Of a stretch of DNA of 61,380 nt, positions 52,148 to 59,537 are shown piece by piece (position 1 is the stretch's first letter; each line of letters opens with the position of its first letter). The notes beneath the pieces are model-generated. The model saw only the letters and a list, made by a program, of their open reading frames with translations, made no database searches and was not told the origin of the DNA. The position numbers and the translations under genes were made by a program. This DNA comes from Halorubrum saccharovorum DSM 1137 (GTDB taxonomy: Archaea > Halobacteriota > Halobacteria > Halobacteriales > Haloferacaceae): the NCBI RefSeq assembly GCF_000337915.1, contig NZ_AOJE01000060.1, forward strand, positions 62,870 through 124,249. Reading direction: 5' to 3'.

Positions 52148-52356
52148 TCGCTGTGAGAGCGTTGCTGCCGGAGCGTCGCCGTCGGGGCGCCGTCACCGGA
52201 TTCGCTGTGAGGACGTTGCTGTCGAGGCGCCGTCACCGGATTCGCTGTGAGGACGTTGCTGTCGAGGCGCCGTCACCGGATTCCCGTGAGGACGTTGCTG
52301 TCGAGGCGCCGTCACCGGATTCGCTGTGAGGGCGTTGCTGTCGGGACGCCGGTTCG
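52148..52356. repeat. 40-bp tandem repeats upstream of the thermosome gene
   Basis: A unit of 40 bases beginning TCGCTGTGAGGACGTTGCTG and ending GGCGCCGTCACCGGAT recurs at 52202, 52242 and 52282. A longer first copy at 52148 carries a 14-base insertion, and a shortened last copy runs from 52321 to 52356. The period, 40-40-39, is not a multiple of three, so a coding repeat is unlikely. There are no unique spacers, so it is not a CRISPR array. It lies about 230-440 bases upstream of the thermosome start and just downstream of the small gene at 52400. Confidence 0.8.
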
Positions 52357-52399
52357 AACTACCGAACGAGAACGGAGAAGCGGGGTCGGCCGCGAGCAG

Positions 52400-52564
52400 T
52401 CACCGATCGAGCTCGTTCTCGGTGAGGTACTCCGAGTCGACTTCGTCGATCGTCGGTTCCGGTGGTTCGTCGGCGGCGTCGAGCTCGCGTCGGTTGAGGT
52501 GGCTCTCCAACTGCCGGCGCTTGTTCCTCCCTTTCCGCTCGCGACCTGATTTCGTGTCTGGCAT
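52400..52564 (-). CDS. Small basic-acidic protein
   Basis: A 54-residue protein: MPDTKSGRERKGRNKRRQ (basic head), then LESHLNRRELDAADEPPEPTIDEVDSEYLTENELDR (acidic tail). No cysteines or membrane helices. Composition resembles other haloarchaeal small nucleic-acid-binding proteins, but I cannot name the family. A TATA-like CATATGTATG is placed about 25 bases before the ATG on the minus strand, which supports a real gene. Confidence 0.6.
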   Translation of the reverse strand: MPDTKSGRERKGRNKRRQLESHLNRRELDAADEPPEPTIDEVDSEYLTENELDR

Positions 52565-52671
52565 CGTCAACCGTGCTAACACCACCCATACATATGAGTC
52601 TTTTGTCGGTGTGCGGAAGCGTCCGTGACATGGGCGAACAGCGCCGCTACCCGGGGCTCCGAGTTCGAGGT

Positions 52672-52706
52672 CGTCGACGAAGAACGCCAGGAGAGGGATT
52701 TGAACC
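52672..52706. repeat. Detached copy of the tRNA-Ser 3' end (att-like scar)
   Basis: This 35-bp stretch is identical to 52803-52837, which covers the 3' end of the intact tRNA-Ser gene (acceptor and T-arm) and the flanking bases after it. The two copies are 131 bp apart. Between them, TGGTTCAAACCCTCGT (near 52733-52748) looks like another degraded T-arm. Duplicated tRNA 3' ends are the usual footprint of integrases of the tyrosine type, so this looks like the scar of a lost or very short integrated element. Confidence 0.75.
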
Positions 52707-52815
52707 TCAGTCGTTCCGCCCGCTTCACTCTCTGGTTCAAACCCTCGTCTGTACTCGTCGACGCCGGACTCGCTCGTCGCTCCGCTCCTCGCTCGTGGTC
52801 GGCGTCGACGAAGAA

Positions 52816-52897
52816 CGCCAGGAGAGGGATTTGAACCCCCGATCCCGGATGGGAACACGCTTTCCAGGCGTGCGCCTTACCACTCGGCCATCCTGGC
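52816..52897 (-). tRNA. tRNA-Ser (GGA)
   Basis: An 82-base type II tRNA. Acceptor GCCAGGA pairs with TCCTGGC, discriminator G; long variable arm; anticodon loop CTGGAAA on stem CACGC/GCGTG, anticodon GGA at 52863-52865 (minus strand reading); T arm with GGTTCAAATCC. No encoded CCA. Its 3' end is duplicated at 52672-52706. Confidence 0.97.
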
Positions 52898-52924
52898 TCG
52901 GCCTGAGATAATCCGGTGAGACTG

Positions 52925-53200
52925 TTAAGTCCTTCTTTTCGCGTGGAGTCGGTGTTCGGTCGCGTACGCGATCCCGCCGGACGCGACGGCGATCGCTCCC
53001 GCGAGCGCGAACACCCCGGCGTACCCGAAGGGGAGGTCGCCGTCGAGAAGCAGGTACCCCTGTGCGAGTACGAGGAACGCGAACCCACCGACGAGCCCCC
53101 AGAGAACGGCGGACTGCGCCCTCGCCCGAGGGGTCGCCGGGACGCCCGGCGGGTCTGCGACTCCCTCCGTCTCGTTCTCCTCGACGGAGTCGTCGGCCAT
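52925..53200 (-). CDS. Hypothetical two-helix membrane protein
   Basis: A 91-residue protein with an acidic head (MADDSVEENETEGVADPP), then two membrane helices (about 34-54, AVLWGLVGGFAFLVLAQGYLLL, and 60-78, GYAGVFALAGAIAVASGGIA) and a basic end HRLHAKRRT. Not recognised. Its ATG overlaps the RidA stop by one base (TGATG), so the two genes are translated together. Confidence 0.68.
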   Translation of the reverse strand: MADDSVEENETEGVADPPGVPATPRARAQSAVLWGLVGGFAFLVLAQGYLLLDGDLPFGYAGVFALAGAIAVASGGIAYATEHRLHAKRRT

Positions 53201-53580
53201 CACTCGACGACGGCGACGGCCTCGATCTCCACATCGGCGCCCTTCGGGAGGGCGCCGGCCTGTACGGCCGACCGGGCGGGGGGAGACTCCTCGAAGTAGT
53301 CCGCGTACGTTTCGTTCATCTCGTCGAAGTCGTCGATGTCGGCGAGGAACACGGTCGTTTTGAGCACGTCCGCCGGCTCCGCGCCCGCCTCGTCGAGCAC
53401 GGCCACGAGGTTGTCGAGGACCTGCTCGGTCTGTTCGGCGATCGACGCGTCGTCGAGGAGGTCGCCGTCCGGCGTCAGCGCGATCTGTCCGGCCGTGAAC
53501 ACGAGATCGCCGTTCGTCGTCGCCTGACTGTACGCGCCGACCGCCGCGGGGGCCGCGTCGGTGTGGACTGTCTCCTTCAT
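53200..53580 (-). CDS. ridA: RidA family enamine/imine deaminase
   Basis: A 126-residue YjgF/YER057c/UK114 protein that hydrolyses reactive enamines and imines formed by PLP enzymes such as the IlvA threonine deaminase at 8.2 kb. The markers are GAYSQA, VFTAGQIAL, VLKTTVFLADIDDFDEMNETYADYF and SPPARSAVQAGALPKGADVEIEAVAV, with the catalytic arginine in SPPARSAV. The ATG at 53580 (MKETVHTDAAPAA) is favoured over 53607. Overlaps the next gene by one base. Confidence 0.95.
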   Translation of the reverse strand: MKETVHTDAAPAAVGAYSQATTNGDLVFTAGQIALTPDGDLLDDASIAEQTEQVLDNLVAVLDEAGAEPADVLKTTVFLADIDDFDEMNETYADYFEESPPARSAVQAGALPKGADVEIEAVAVVE

Positions 53581-53766
53581 ACGCGTTCGCTTTCGGCGGG
53601 CGCGCATAAAGTGACCCGGGGAACGCTCTCGGTCTGTCGGCCGTGACCGCGATCGTGGTGTCGGCTGTGACCGCGATCCTGGCGCCGGTCGTGGCCGCGG
53701 TCGTCTCCCGCCGGGCCCCCGTCGCCACCGTTGCCCCTATATCCTTCGCGTGCTAACACACGACAC

Positions 53767-54150
53767 ATGACGGGAACAGAGATCGCCCCGCTCGTCGCGA
53801 TCCTCGGCGCGGTGGCTCTGATCAACCTCGCGTTCGCGTGGCTGTTCACGCGTACCGACCGCGACCCGGCCGACTTCCTCGGGTCGGTGCGCGAGGTCCC
53901 CGATGACGCGACATCCGATTCGGAACCACCTCGCGACGAGACGACGGGGTTCGCGGTGAACGGTGTGGAGTCGGACCCCGCCGGCGACCCGCCGCCGCTC
54001 GACGCCGACGGCGAGACGGTCGTCTGTCGTCACTGCGGCGCGGAGAACCGGACGGGCTACCAGTACTGCCGCTGGTGCGTCCGCTCCGGCTTCGTCGACG
54101 ACGGGACCGGTGGGGCCGCGGGGGCGACGATGCCGAACCGGTCGCTGTGA
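53767..54150 (+). CDS. Membrane-anchored zinc-ribbon protein
   Basis: A 127-residue protein. One N-terminal membrane helix (about 7-27, LVAILGAVALINLAFAWLF), a polar linker, then a zinc ribbon VVCRHCGAENRTGYQYCRWCVRSGF with two CxxC pairs. The short tail is Gly-rich. The layout resembles haloarchaeal DUF7577-type proteins, as I recall. Role unknown; the ribbon would face the cytosol if the head is outside. Confidence 0.78.
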   Translation: MTGTEIAPLVAILGAVALINLAFAWLFTRTDRDPADFLGSVREVPDDATSDSEPPRDETTGFAVNGVESDPAGDPPPLDADGETVVCRHCGAENRTGYQYCRWCVRSGFVDDGTGGAAGATMPNRSL

Positions 54151-54203
54151 GTTCGCGCGGCCCGCGGCGCGTTCGGTTCCGTCGTGAGTGCACCGCGACG
54201 CGA

Positions 54204-55016
54204 TCAGTCCGCGTCGACGCGGCACCCGCCCGAGTAGTCGATCCCCTCGATCGTCTCGATGCCGTCGTCGCCGCAGACCGGGCAGTCGGGGTTGCGCCGG
54301 TACGGCACTGACTCGAAGGTCATGTCCATCGCGTCGTAGAAGAGGACGCGCCCCTCCAGCGCCTCGCCCGCGTCGAGCAGGAGCTTGATCGCCTCGGTCG
54401 CCTGAATGCACCCCACCGTGCCGGGTAACACGCCGAGCACGCCCGTCGCCGCGCAGTCGGGCACCGTCCCCGGTTCGGGCGCCTCCGGGAACAGACACCG
54501 GTAGCAGGGACCGCCGGGGACGAGCGTCGTCGCCTGTCCCTCGAACTTGTAGATGGCGCCGTGAACGACGGGGAGCCCCTCGATCCGAGCCGCGTCGTTG
54601 ACGACGTACCGAGTCCGGAAGTTGTCCGCGCAGTCGACGACGAGGTCGTAGCCGGCGAACAGGTCGCGGACGTTCCCCTCGTCAAGCCGCGTCTCGTGGG
54701 TCTCCACGTCGATGTCGGGGTTGAGCCGGTCGACGTACCGCGCCGCGGACTCGACCTTCGGCTCGCCCACGTCGGCGTCGCCGTGAACCACCTGTCGCTG
54801 GAGATTCGAGCGCTCGACCACGTCGTCGTCGACGATCCCGAGGGCGCCGACGCCCGCGGCCGCGAGGTACTGGATGACCGGCGCGCCGAGCCCGCCCGCT
54901 CCGATCACGAGCGCGCGTGCGTCGAGGAGACGCTTCTGGCCCTCCGGGCCGACCTCGTCCATGATCACGTGTCTGGAGTACCGGTCGAGCTGGTCGGCGT
55001 CGAGCGAGAGACTCAT
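54204..55016 (-). CDS. ubaA: E1-like SAMP-activating enzyme UbaA
   Basis: A 270-residue ThiF/MoeB/E1-like enzyme. It adenylates the C-terminal glycine of ubiquitin-like SAMPs and is needed both for protein sampylation and for sulfur transfer to tRNA and molybdopterin in haloarchaea. The ATP-binding GAGGLGAPVIQYLAAAG (39-55), the RSNLQRQ arginine (69-75), the predicted active-site C188 in PDCAATGVLG, and the zinc pairs C171/C174 and C245/C248 are all present. A SAMP2-like protein is encoded 4.3 kb downstream. Confidence 0.94.
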   Translation of the reverse strand: MSLSLDADQLDRYSRHVIMDEVGPEGQKRLLDARALVIGAGGLGAPVIQYLAAAGVGALGIVDDDVVERSNLQRQVVHGDADVGEPKVESAARYVDRLNPDIDVETHETRLDEGNVRDLFAGYDLVVDCADNFRTRYVVNDAARIEGLPVVHGAIYKFEGQATTLVPGGPCYRCLFPEAPEPGTVPDCAATGVLGVLPGTVGCIQATEAIKLLLDAGEALEGRVLFYDAMDMTFESVPYRRNPDCPVCGDDGIETIEGIDYSGGCRVDAD

Positions 55017-55240
55017 GGGTGGACGTGCGGCGTGAGCCGATATAATCGTGTTCCCGACTGTGCGGGGGTTCGGCTCTTCGAGGGGAGCGTCGCTCTCGTC
55101 GGTCGTGTCTGACCAGTCGACCTCGGTCTAGCGACGAACTCCTCCAAAGTCCGGCCTCGTCGCCTGCCGGTGGTCCCATCACCCCGCGGTCCGGCGTCGA
55201 TCCAACAGGGTTCAAGTACCCCTCCGGCAAAGTTTGCGGC

Positions 55241-56308
55241 ATGCAGACGCTGCTTCTCAACTCCGATGATGTCGACGAGAACGCCCGGATGGACCGGGTC
55301 ATCGACGCGGTTCGGGGCGCGTTCACGGCCTACGAGCGCGGTAACGCCAAGATGCCCGCGAAGTCGTACATCGACCTCCCCGAGTACAACGGCGACTTCC
55401 GCTCGATGCCCGCCTACCTCGACGTGCGAACGGAGGACACCGCAGAGGAGGCCGGCTGGGACGCCGCCGGGATCAAGTGGGTGAACGTCCACACCGACAA
55501 CCCCGCCGACCACGACCTCCCGACCGTGATGGGGACGATGATCTACTCTGACCCCGAGACGGCGTTCCCGCTGGCGGTCCTCGACGGGACGACGCTCACG
55601 ATGAAACGGACGGGCGCGGCGGCCGCGGTCGCCACCGACGAACTGGCGGTCCCGGACGCGACCTCGCTGGGGATCGTCGGCGCCGGCGTCCAGTCGTACA
55701 CCCAACTGGAGGCGATCGCGGCGGTCCGCGACATCGACGAGGTCGTGATCAGCGACCTCGACGAGGAGCGAGTCGCCGACTTCATCAACGCCTTCGACGA
55801 CCGGTTCGACGTGCGAGCTGGCCCGATATCGGAGGCCGGCCACTGCGACGTGCTCTCGACGGTGACCCCGGTCGAAGAGCCGATCGTCGGTCTCGACGAC
55901 GTGGGCGATCACACCCACGTCAACGCGATGGGCGCGGACGCGGCCGGCAAACACGAGCTCGCCGACGACCTCCTGTTGGACGCGACGATCGTCATCGACG
56001 ACCACGAGCAGTGCACCCACTCCGGCGAGATAAACGTCCCCTACGCCGCGGGGCTTCTGACCGACGACGACATCTACGGCGAGATCGGCGAGATCGTCGT
56101 CGGGAACCGTCCCGGACGCACCGGAGCCGGGTTCGGGAGCGACGATGCGGACGCGGGTGACGGCGACGACGCGGGCGTCGACGGCGTCACCGTCTTCGAC
56201 TCCACCGGTCTCGCGATCCAGGACGTGGCGGCCGCCCGCGTCGTCTACGAGCAGGCCGACGACAACGACAACGGCTACCCGTTCGACCTCCTCGGCGTCG
56301 CGGAGTAG
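55241..56308 (+). CDS. Ornithine cyclodeaminase / alanine dehydrogenase family protein
   Basis: A 355-residue NAD(P)-dependent enzyme. [35 protein letters not shown] and [19 protein letters not shown] form the substrate site; the Rossmann motif is [34 protein letters not shown] lies near the C terminus. In archaea this family includes alanine dehydrogenase, ornithine cyclodeaminase and related imine reductases, which cannot be told apart here. An acidic insert ([13 protein letters not shown]) appears in the last third, probably surface-exposed. Confidence 0.87.
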   Translation: MQTLLLNSDDVDENARMDRVIDAVRGAFTAYERGNAKMPAKSYIDLPEYNGDFRSMPAYLDVRTEDTAEEAGWDAAGIKWVNVHTDNPADHDLPTVMGTMIYSDPETAFPLAVLDGTTLTMKRTGAAAAVATDELAVPDATSLGIVGAGVQSYTQLEAIAAVRDIDEVVISDLDEERVADFINAFDDRFDVRAGPISEAGHCDVLSTVTPVEEPIVGLDDVGDHTHVNAMGADAAGKHELADDLLLDATIVIDDHEQCTHSGEINVPYAAGLLTDDDIYGEIGEIVVGNRPGRTGAGFGSDDADAGDGDDAGVDGVTVFDSTGLAIQDVAAARVVYEQADDNDNGYPFDLLGVAE

Positions 56309-56390
56309 CGCGGCTGCTCTCGTCTCTGTTCCCTGGCAGTCCCGTCCCCCCGCCCGACCGCTTTTTGTCGCCCGAGGCCGTACGAAGCCC

Positions 56391-56900
56391 GTGCAACTCG
56401 TCAGCGTCGCGGCGCTCGCGGAGAACCGAGCGATCGGCAGGGACGGAGAAGTCCCGTGGCCTCACATCGAGACCGACGTGCGGCAGTACCGCGAGCGCGT
56501 CGCGGGCTCGCCGGTGATCCTGGGCCGCCGAACCTTCGACTCGATGCGCGACGACCTCCCCGGCTCCCGCCAGATCGTCGTGAGCCGGAGCGTCGACGCG
56601 GTCGACGTTCCGACCGCGGTCGTCGCCGACGGCGTCGGCTCGGCGATCCGACGCGCCGAGGAAATCGCCGATCGCGACGGCAACAGCGGTGGCGACCCAG
56701 TCTACGTCCTCGGCGGCGGAACGATCTACGAGCTGTTCCAGCCCCACCTCGACCGGATGGTACTCAGTCACGTGATCGGGAGCTACGAGGGCGACACGTT
56801 CTACCCGGCGTGGGACTCGGAGGAATGGGGCGTCGCCGACGAGACCGAGTTCGACCGGTTCACGCTCCGCGAGTGGGTCCGGCGTGGCGAGGCGGCCTGA
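56391..56900 (+). CDS. folA: Dihydrofolate reductase
   Basis: A 169-residue NADPH-dependent enzyme reducing dihydrofolate, from a GTG start. The markers are [22 protein letters not shown] (WP motif), [27 protein letters not shown] and [15 protein letters not shown] with the GG dinucleotide-binding turn. It acts downstream of the FolC-FolP fusion at 2.8 kb in folate synthesis. Haloarchaea carry one or two such genes; this one resembles the short, halophilic DHFR type. Confidence 0.95.
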   Translation: MQLVSVAALAENRAIGRDGEVPWPHIETDVRQYRERVAGSPVILGRRTFDSMRDDLPGSRQIVVSRSVDAVDVPTAVVADGVGSAIRRAEEIADRDGNSGGDPVYVLGGGTIYELFQPHLDRMVLSHVIGSYEGDTFYPAWDSEEWGVADETEFDRFTLREWVRRGEAA

Positions 56901-56906
56901 CCGGGG

Positions 56907-57179
56907 TCAGGTCCCGTCGTCCGTTTCTCCGCCGACACCGCCGTCGCCGCCCCGGCGCAGTCGTCGCTTAACGGCCAGTCCGACGATCAGCACCGCCGCG
57001 GCGGTGACGAGCCCGGAGACGAGCGCGCCGCGGAGGCTCGTCGTCCCCGTCGCCACCGTGGTCGCCGAGGCGCCGCCGCCCGCGAGCGCGGCGCCGCCGG
57101 CGATCCCGCCGAGCCCGATACAACAGAGGCTGAGCAGCCCGACGATCGAGAGCGATTCGAAGATTCCGTCGCCGCTCAC
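56907..57179 (-). CDS. Hypothetical membrane protein
   Basis: A 90-residue protein with two hydrophobic segments (about 10-32, SIVGLLSLCCIGLGGIAGGAAL, and 48-68, SLRGALVSGLVTAAAVLIVGLAV) and a basic-then-acidic tail KRRLRRGGDGGVGGETDDGT. A CC pair sits in the first helix. Not recognised; it could be a small transporter or stress protein. It follows rlmE on the same strand with a six-base gap. Confidence 0.6.
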   Translation of the reverse strand: MSGDGIFESLSIVGLLSLCCIGLGGIAGGAALAGGGASATTVATGTTSLRGALVSGLVTAAAVLIVGLAVKRRLRRGGDGGVGGETDDGT

Positions 57180-57185
57180 GGCCCC

Positions 57186-58010
57186 TTACACCTCCTCGTC
57201 GCCGTCAGTCGGGTCCGGCGCGTCCGGATCGGATGTCCCCGCGTCGACCCGCGTGGCGAACCCGAACCGCGGCTTGGCGTCGTCGACCTCGACGGTCACG
57301 GTCTCGCCCACGTCGGCGTCGGAGACGAAAAGCGAGTACCCCTCGACGTACGCGATCCCGTCGCCCTCGTCGCCGCGCTCCTCGACCGTCACCTCGATCC
57401 GGTCGCCCGCTTCGACGGGGGCCGTGTTCAGTCCCCTGGCGACGAGGTACACCTCCGAGGAGGAGTCGCGCGAGGCGGGCGGCGAGACGGTCCGGAGGTA
57501 CTGGAACTCCTCGCGAACGTCCTCGCGGAACGCGTCCAGGTCCTCGCCCTGGAACACCTTCACGACGAAGTCGCCGCCGGGCGCGAGCAGCTCCTCGGCC
57601 ACGTCGAACGCCTGCCGCGCGAGGTGGACCGACCGGGCGTGATCGAGGGCGTACTCGCCGGTCATGTTCGGCGCCATGTCCGAGATCACCGCGTCCGCGC
57701 CGCGCTCGCCCACCGCCTCGCGCAGGTAGTGGCGGGTGCGCTCCTCGGTCATGTCGCCGCGGATCGTCTCCACGTCGTGTTCCTCCAGGTCGTCGATGCG
57801 CTGGAGGTCGACGCCGACGACGGTCCCCGACCCCCCCACCTCCTCGGCGGCGACCTGCAGCCACCCGCCGGGCGCGGCGCCGAGGTCGACGACGGTGTCG
57901 CCGCGCTCGAACAGGTCCGACTCCTCGTCGATCTGCTTCAGCTTGTAGGAGGCGCGGCTTCGGTACCCCTGCTGTTTCGATCGGTTGTAGTACTCGTCTT
58001 TGCCGCTCAT
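57186..58010 (-). CDS. rlmE: 23S rRNA (uridine-2'-O-)-methyltransferase RlmE/RrmJ, with TRAM domain
   Basis: A 274-residue SAM-dependent methyltransferase. The catalytic K-D-K-E set fits KLKQIDEE (first Lys), ISDMAPNMTGEY (Asp), VVKVFQGEDL (second Lys) and a Glu later on. The SAM motif is VVDLGAAPGGWLQVA. The last 70 residues form a TRAM domain (VEAGDRIEVTVEERGDEGDGIAYVEGYSLFV), which binds RNA; the fusion is typical of archaeal members. The ATG at 58010 is favoured because it begins MSGKDEYYNRSKQQGYRSRASYK. Confidence 0.94.
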   Translation of the reverse strand: MSGKDEYYNRSKQQGYRSRASYKLKQIDEESDLFERGDTVVDLGAAPGGWLQVAAEEVGGSGTVVGVDLQRIDDLEEHDVETIRGDMTEERTRHYLREAVGERGADAVISDMAPNMTGEYALDHARSVHLARQAFDVAEELLAPGGDFVVKVFQGEDLDAFREDVREEFQYLRTVSPPASRDSSSEVYLVARGLNTAPVEAGDRIEVTVEERGDEGDGIAYVEGYSLFVSDADVGETVTVEVDDAKPRFGFATRVDAGTSDPDAPDPTDGDEEV

Positions 58011-58181
58011 ACGGGCATCACCGCGCCGCGTGGCGCCGTCCGGCGGCCGACTGCGGGCGAGATCGCGTTCATACCCGTACGAAGGGGGGCGACCCGGAAA
58101 GACGTGCCGGATCCCGGCGTGAACTCGGCATCGCCGTCCGGAACCGTAACTGACAGGCCGGCGTGCGAGGGCACGTTCCGC

Positions 58182-58778
58182 ATGCTCGGTGACGCGGCCC
58201 GCACGTACTCGGCAGTGTTCGCTCCGGAACTGTTCGTCCTGCTCTGCGCGCTGCTGCTCGTCGGCTACGAGTGGCGGAGCGACCCCGATCGATCCCCGTC
58301 TGCCCTCGCGCCGCGGATCGGCGTACTCGGGGTCGGGTGGGCGCTCGCGTTCGCCGCCTACGAGGGCGTCCCGGCGCTCGTCGCCCTCCCGGCGTGGGGC
58401 TCCGACCTCACTGGGAGCGTCGGGCTGGGCGTCGGTGTTGCGGTCATCTGGCTCGGGTGGCGGCTCGGCGGCTGGGGCGCCCTCGTCGAGGGGTTCGCCG
58501 CGCTCCTCCTCGCCGTCACGGTGCCGCACCTCCTGATAACCCCGTTCTGGGACGTGTCGAGCCACGTCCTCTACGCGCTGGCGCCGGCGGGCTACCTCCT
58601 CGCGGTCGACCGGCGGTTCACTCCCCTGTTCGTCGCGGCGCTGGGGATGATCGCGGCGCGACCGCTCGCGGGCGCTCACACGTGGGGCGAGTCGGTCGGC
58701 GCGGCGCTCCTCGCCGGCGCGTTCCTGGTCGCGCTGCTGCGCTTTTCCCCGCCCGCGTCGCGCCCGGTCGCGGCGTGA
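58182..58778 (+). CDS. Hypothetical multi-helix membrane protein
   Basis: A 198-residue protein with about six hydrophobic segments covering most of its length. The segment WDVSSHVLYALAPAGYLLAVDRRFTPLFVAALGMIAARPLAGAHTWGESVGAALLA resembles the C-terminal half of PAP2-type phosphatases in spacing, but the diagnostic catalytic residues are not clear. Function unknown. It is divergent from rlmE by 171 bp. Confidence 0.65.
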   Translation: MLGDAARTYSAVFAPELFVLLCALLLVGYEWRSDPDRSPSALAPRIGVLGVGWALAFAAYEGVPALVALPAWGSDLTGSVGLGVGVAVIWLGWRLGGWGALVEGFAALLLAVTVPHLLITPFWDVSSHVLYALAPAGYLLAVDRRFTPLFVAALGMIAARPLAGAHTWGESVGAALLAGAFLVALLRFSPPASRPVAA

Positions 58779-58820
58779 TAGCGGGGTTCGATCGAGCCGT
58801 CACCGATTCCGATCCGGCGC

Positions 58821-59276
58821 TCAGCCCGGACCGTCGTCGACGCGTTTGACTCCCCGCAGGCGACCGTCTCGATCGCCGATTTCGAACCCGAGATCGGCGT
58901 AGAAGGACTCGAGCGTCGGCTCGAACGCAGCCGTGACGCGATCCGCATCGGTGTCGCCTTCAGCGCGCCGGACCGCCTCGGCGACGAGCGCGGAGCCGAT
59001 TCCCCGGCCGCGACGCGCGCGCCTGACCGCGACGGCGTCGACGTGGACCTGCCCCGATTCGGGGCGCGTCGCGACCAGCGCGCCGACGACCGCACCTGTC
59101 CTTTTAAATCGGGCGACGAGGGCGTCGTCCGCGCCGATCGCGGCGTCGACGCTCGCGGCGTCCGTCTCCAGCATGGCGGCGTCGAGCACGCGGAGGACAT
59201 CGAGCCGGTCGGCCGGCGAGGCCGTCTCGACCGCGACGTTCTCGGGAGGGTCTCCGGAACGGTTCTGCTCGCTCAC
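58821..59276 (-). CDS. GNAT family N-acetyltransferase
   Basis: A 151-residue acetyltransferase of the GNAT fold, from a GTG at 59276. The acetyl-CoA loop is seen as RARRGRGIGSALVAEAVRRAEGD (R/Q-x-x-G-x-G/A motif), and VALVARFKRTGAVVGALVATRPESGQVHVDAVAV precedes it. Target unknown. The GTG overlaps the stop of the SAMP2-like gene by three bases (GTGA), so the two are made from one message. Confidence 0.88.
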   Translation of the reverse strand: MSEQNRSGDPPENVAVETASPADRLDVLRVLDAAMLETDAASVDAAIGADDALVARFKRTGAVVGALVATRPESGQVHVDAVAVRRARRGRGIGSALVAEAVRRAEGDTDADRVTAAFEPTLESFYADLGFEIGDRDGRLRGVKRVDDGPG

Positions 59277-59506
59277 GCGCCGCCGTCAGTCGGGCTGTCG
59301 CCCGTCGACCCGCCCTTTATCAGTCGGAGCAGCCGGACCGACTCGGCGTCGACGACGCGGTCGCCGGGAACGGGCGAGCCGTCGACCAGCGCGGACGCCT
59401 CCTGCGGGTGGTAGCCCGCCTCGCGGATGAGATCGGCGTAGGTGGCGTCGTCCGGGAGGTCGTACTCCGCGGTCCCCTCGCCGACGACTTCGACGGTGAC
59501 GTTCAT
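59273..59506 (-). CDS. samp2: SAMP2-like ubiquitin-fold modifier with 11-residue C-terminal tail
   Basis: A 77-residue ubiquitin/MoaD-fold protein. The sequence MNVTVEVVGEGTAEYDLPDDATYADLIREAG and VLVDGSPVPGDRVV (SALVDGSPVP) with LLRLIKGG matches the SAMP2 group, in which the diglycine is normally the C terminus used for conjugation and sulfur transfer. Here GG is at 65-66, followed by STGDSPTDGGA (11 residues). So a processing step, for example by a JAMM-type desampylase, is needed before use, unless the tail is tolerated. UbaA, the activating enzyme, is at 54.2 kb. It overlaps the downstream GNAT gene. Confidence 0.85.
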   Translation of the reverse strand: MNVTVEVVGEGTAEYDLPDDATYADLIREAGYHPQEASALVDGSPVPGDRVVDAESVRLLRLIKGGSTGDSPTDGGA

Positions 59507-59537
59507 CGACGTGGAGCCTCGCTAGCGGTCACGGACG

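Noticed and set aside
52148-52356. CRISPR array reading of the 40-bp repeats
   Set aside because: The copies are directly contiguous without unique spacers and no cas genes lie nearby.
52573-52911. Forward and reverse frames across the tRNA-Ser gene and its duplicate
   Set aside because: They translate the tRNA and its repeat scar, for example recurring LLAFFVDA-type peptides, and are artefacts.
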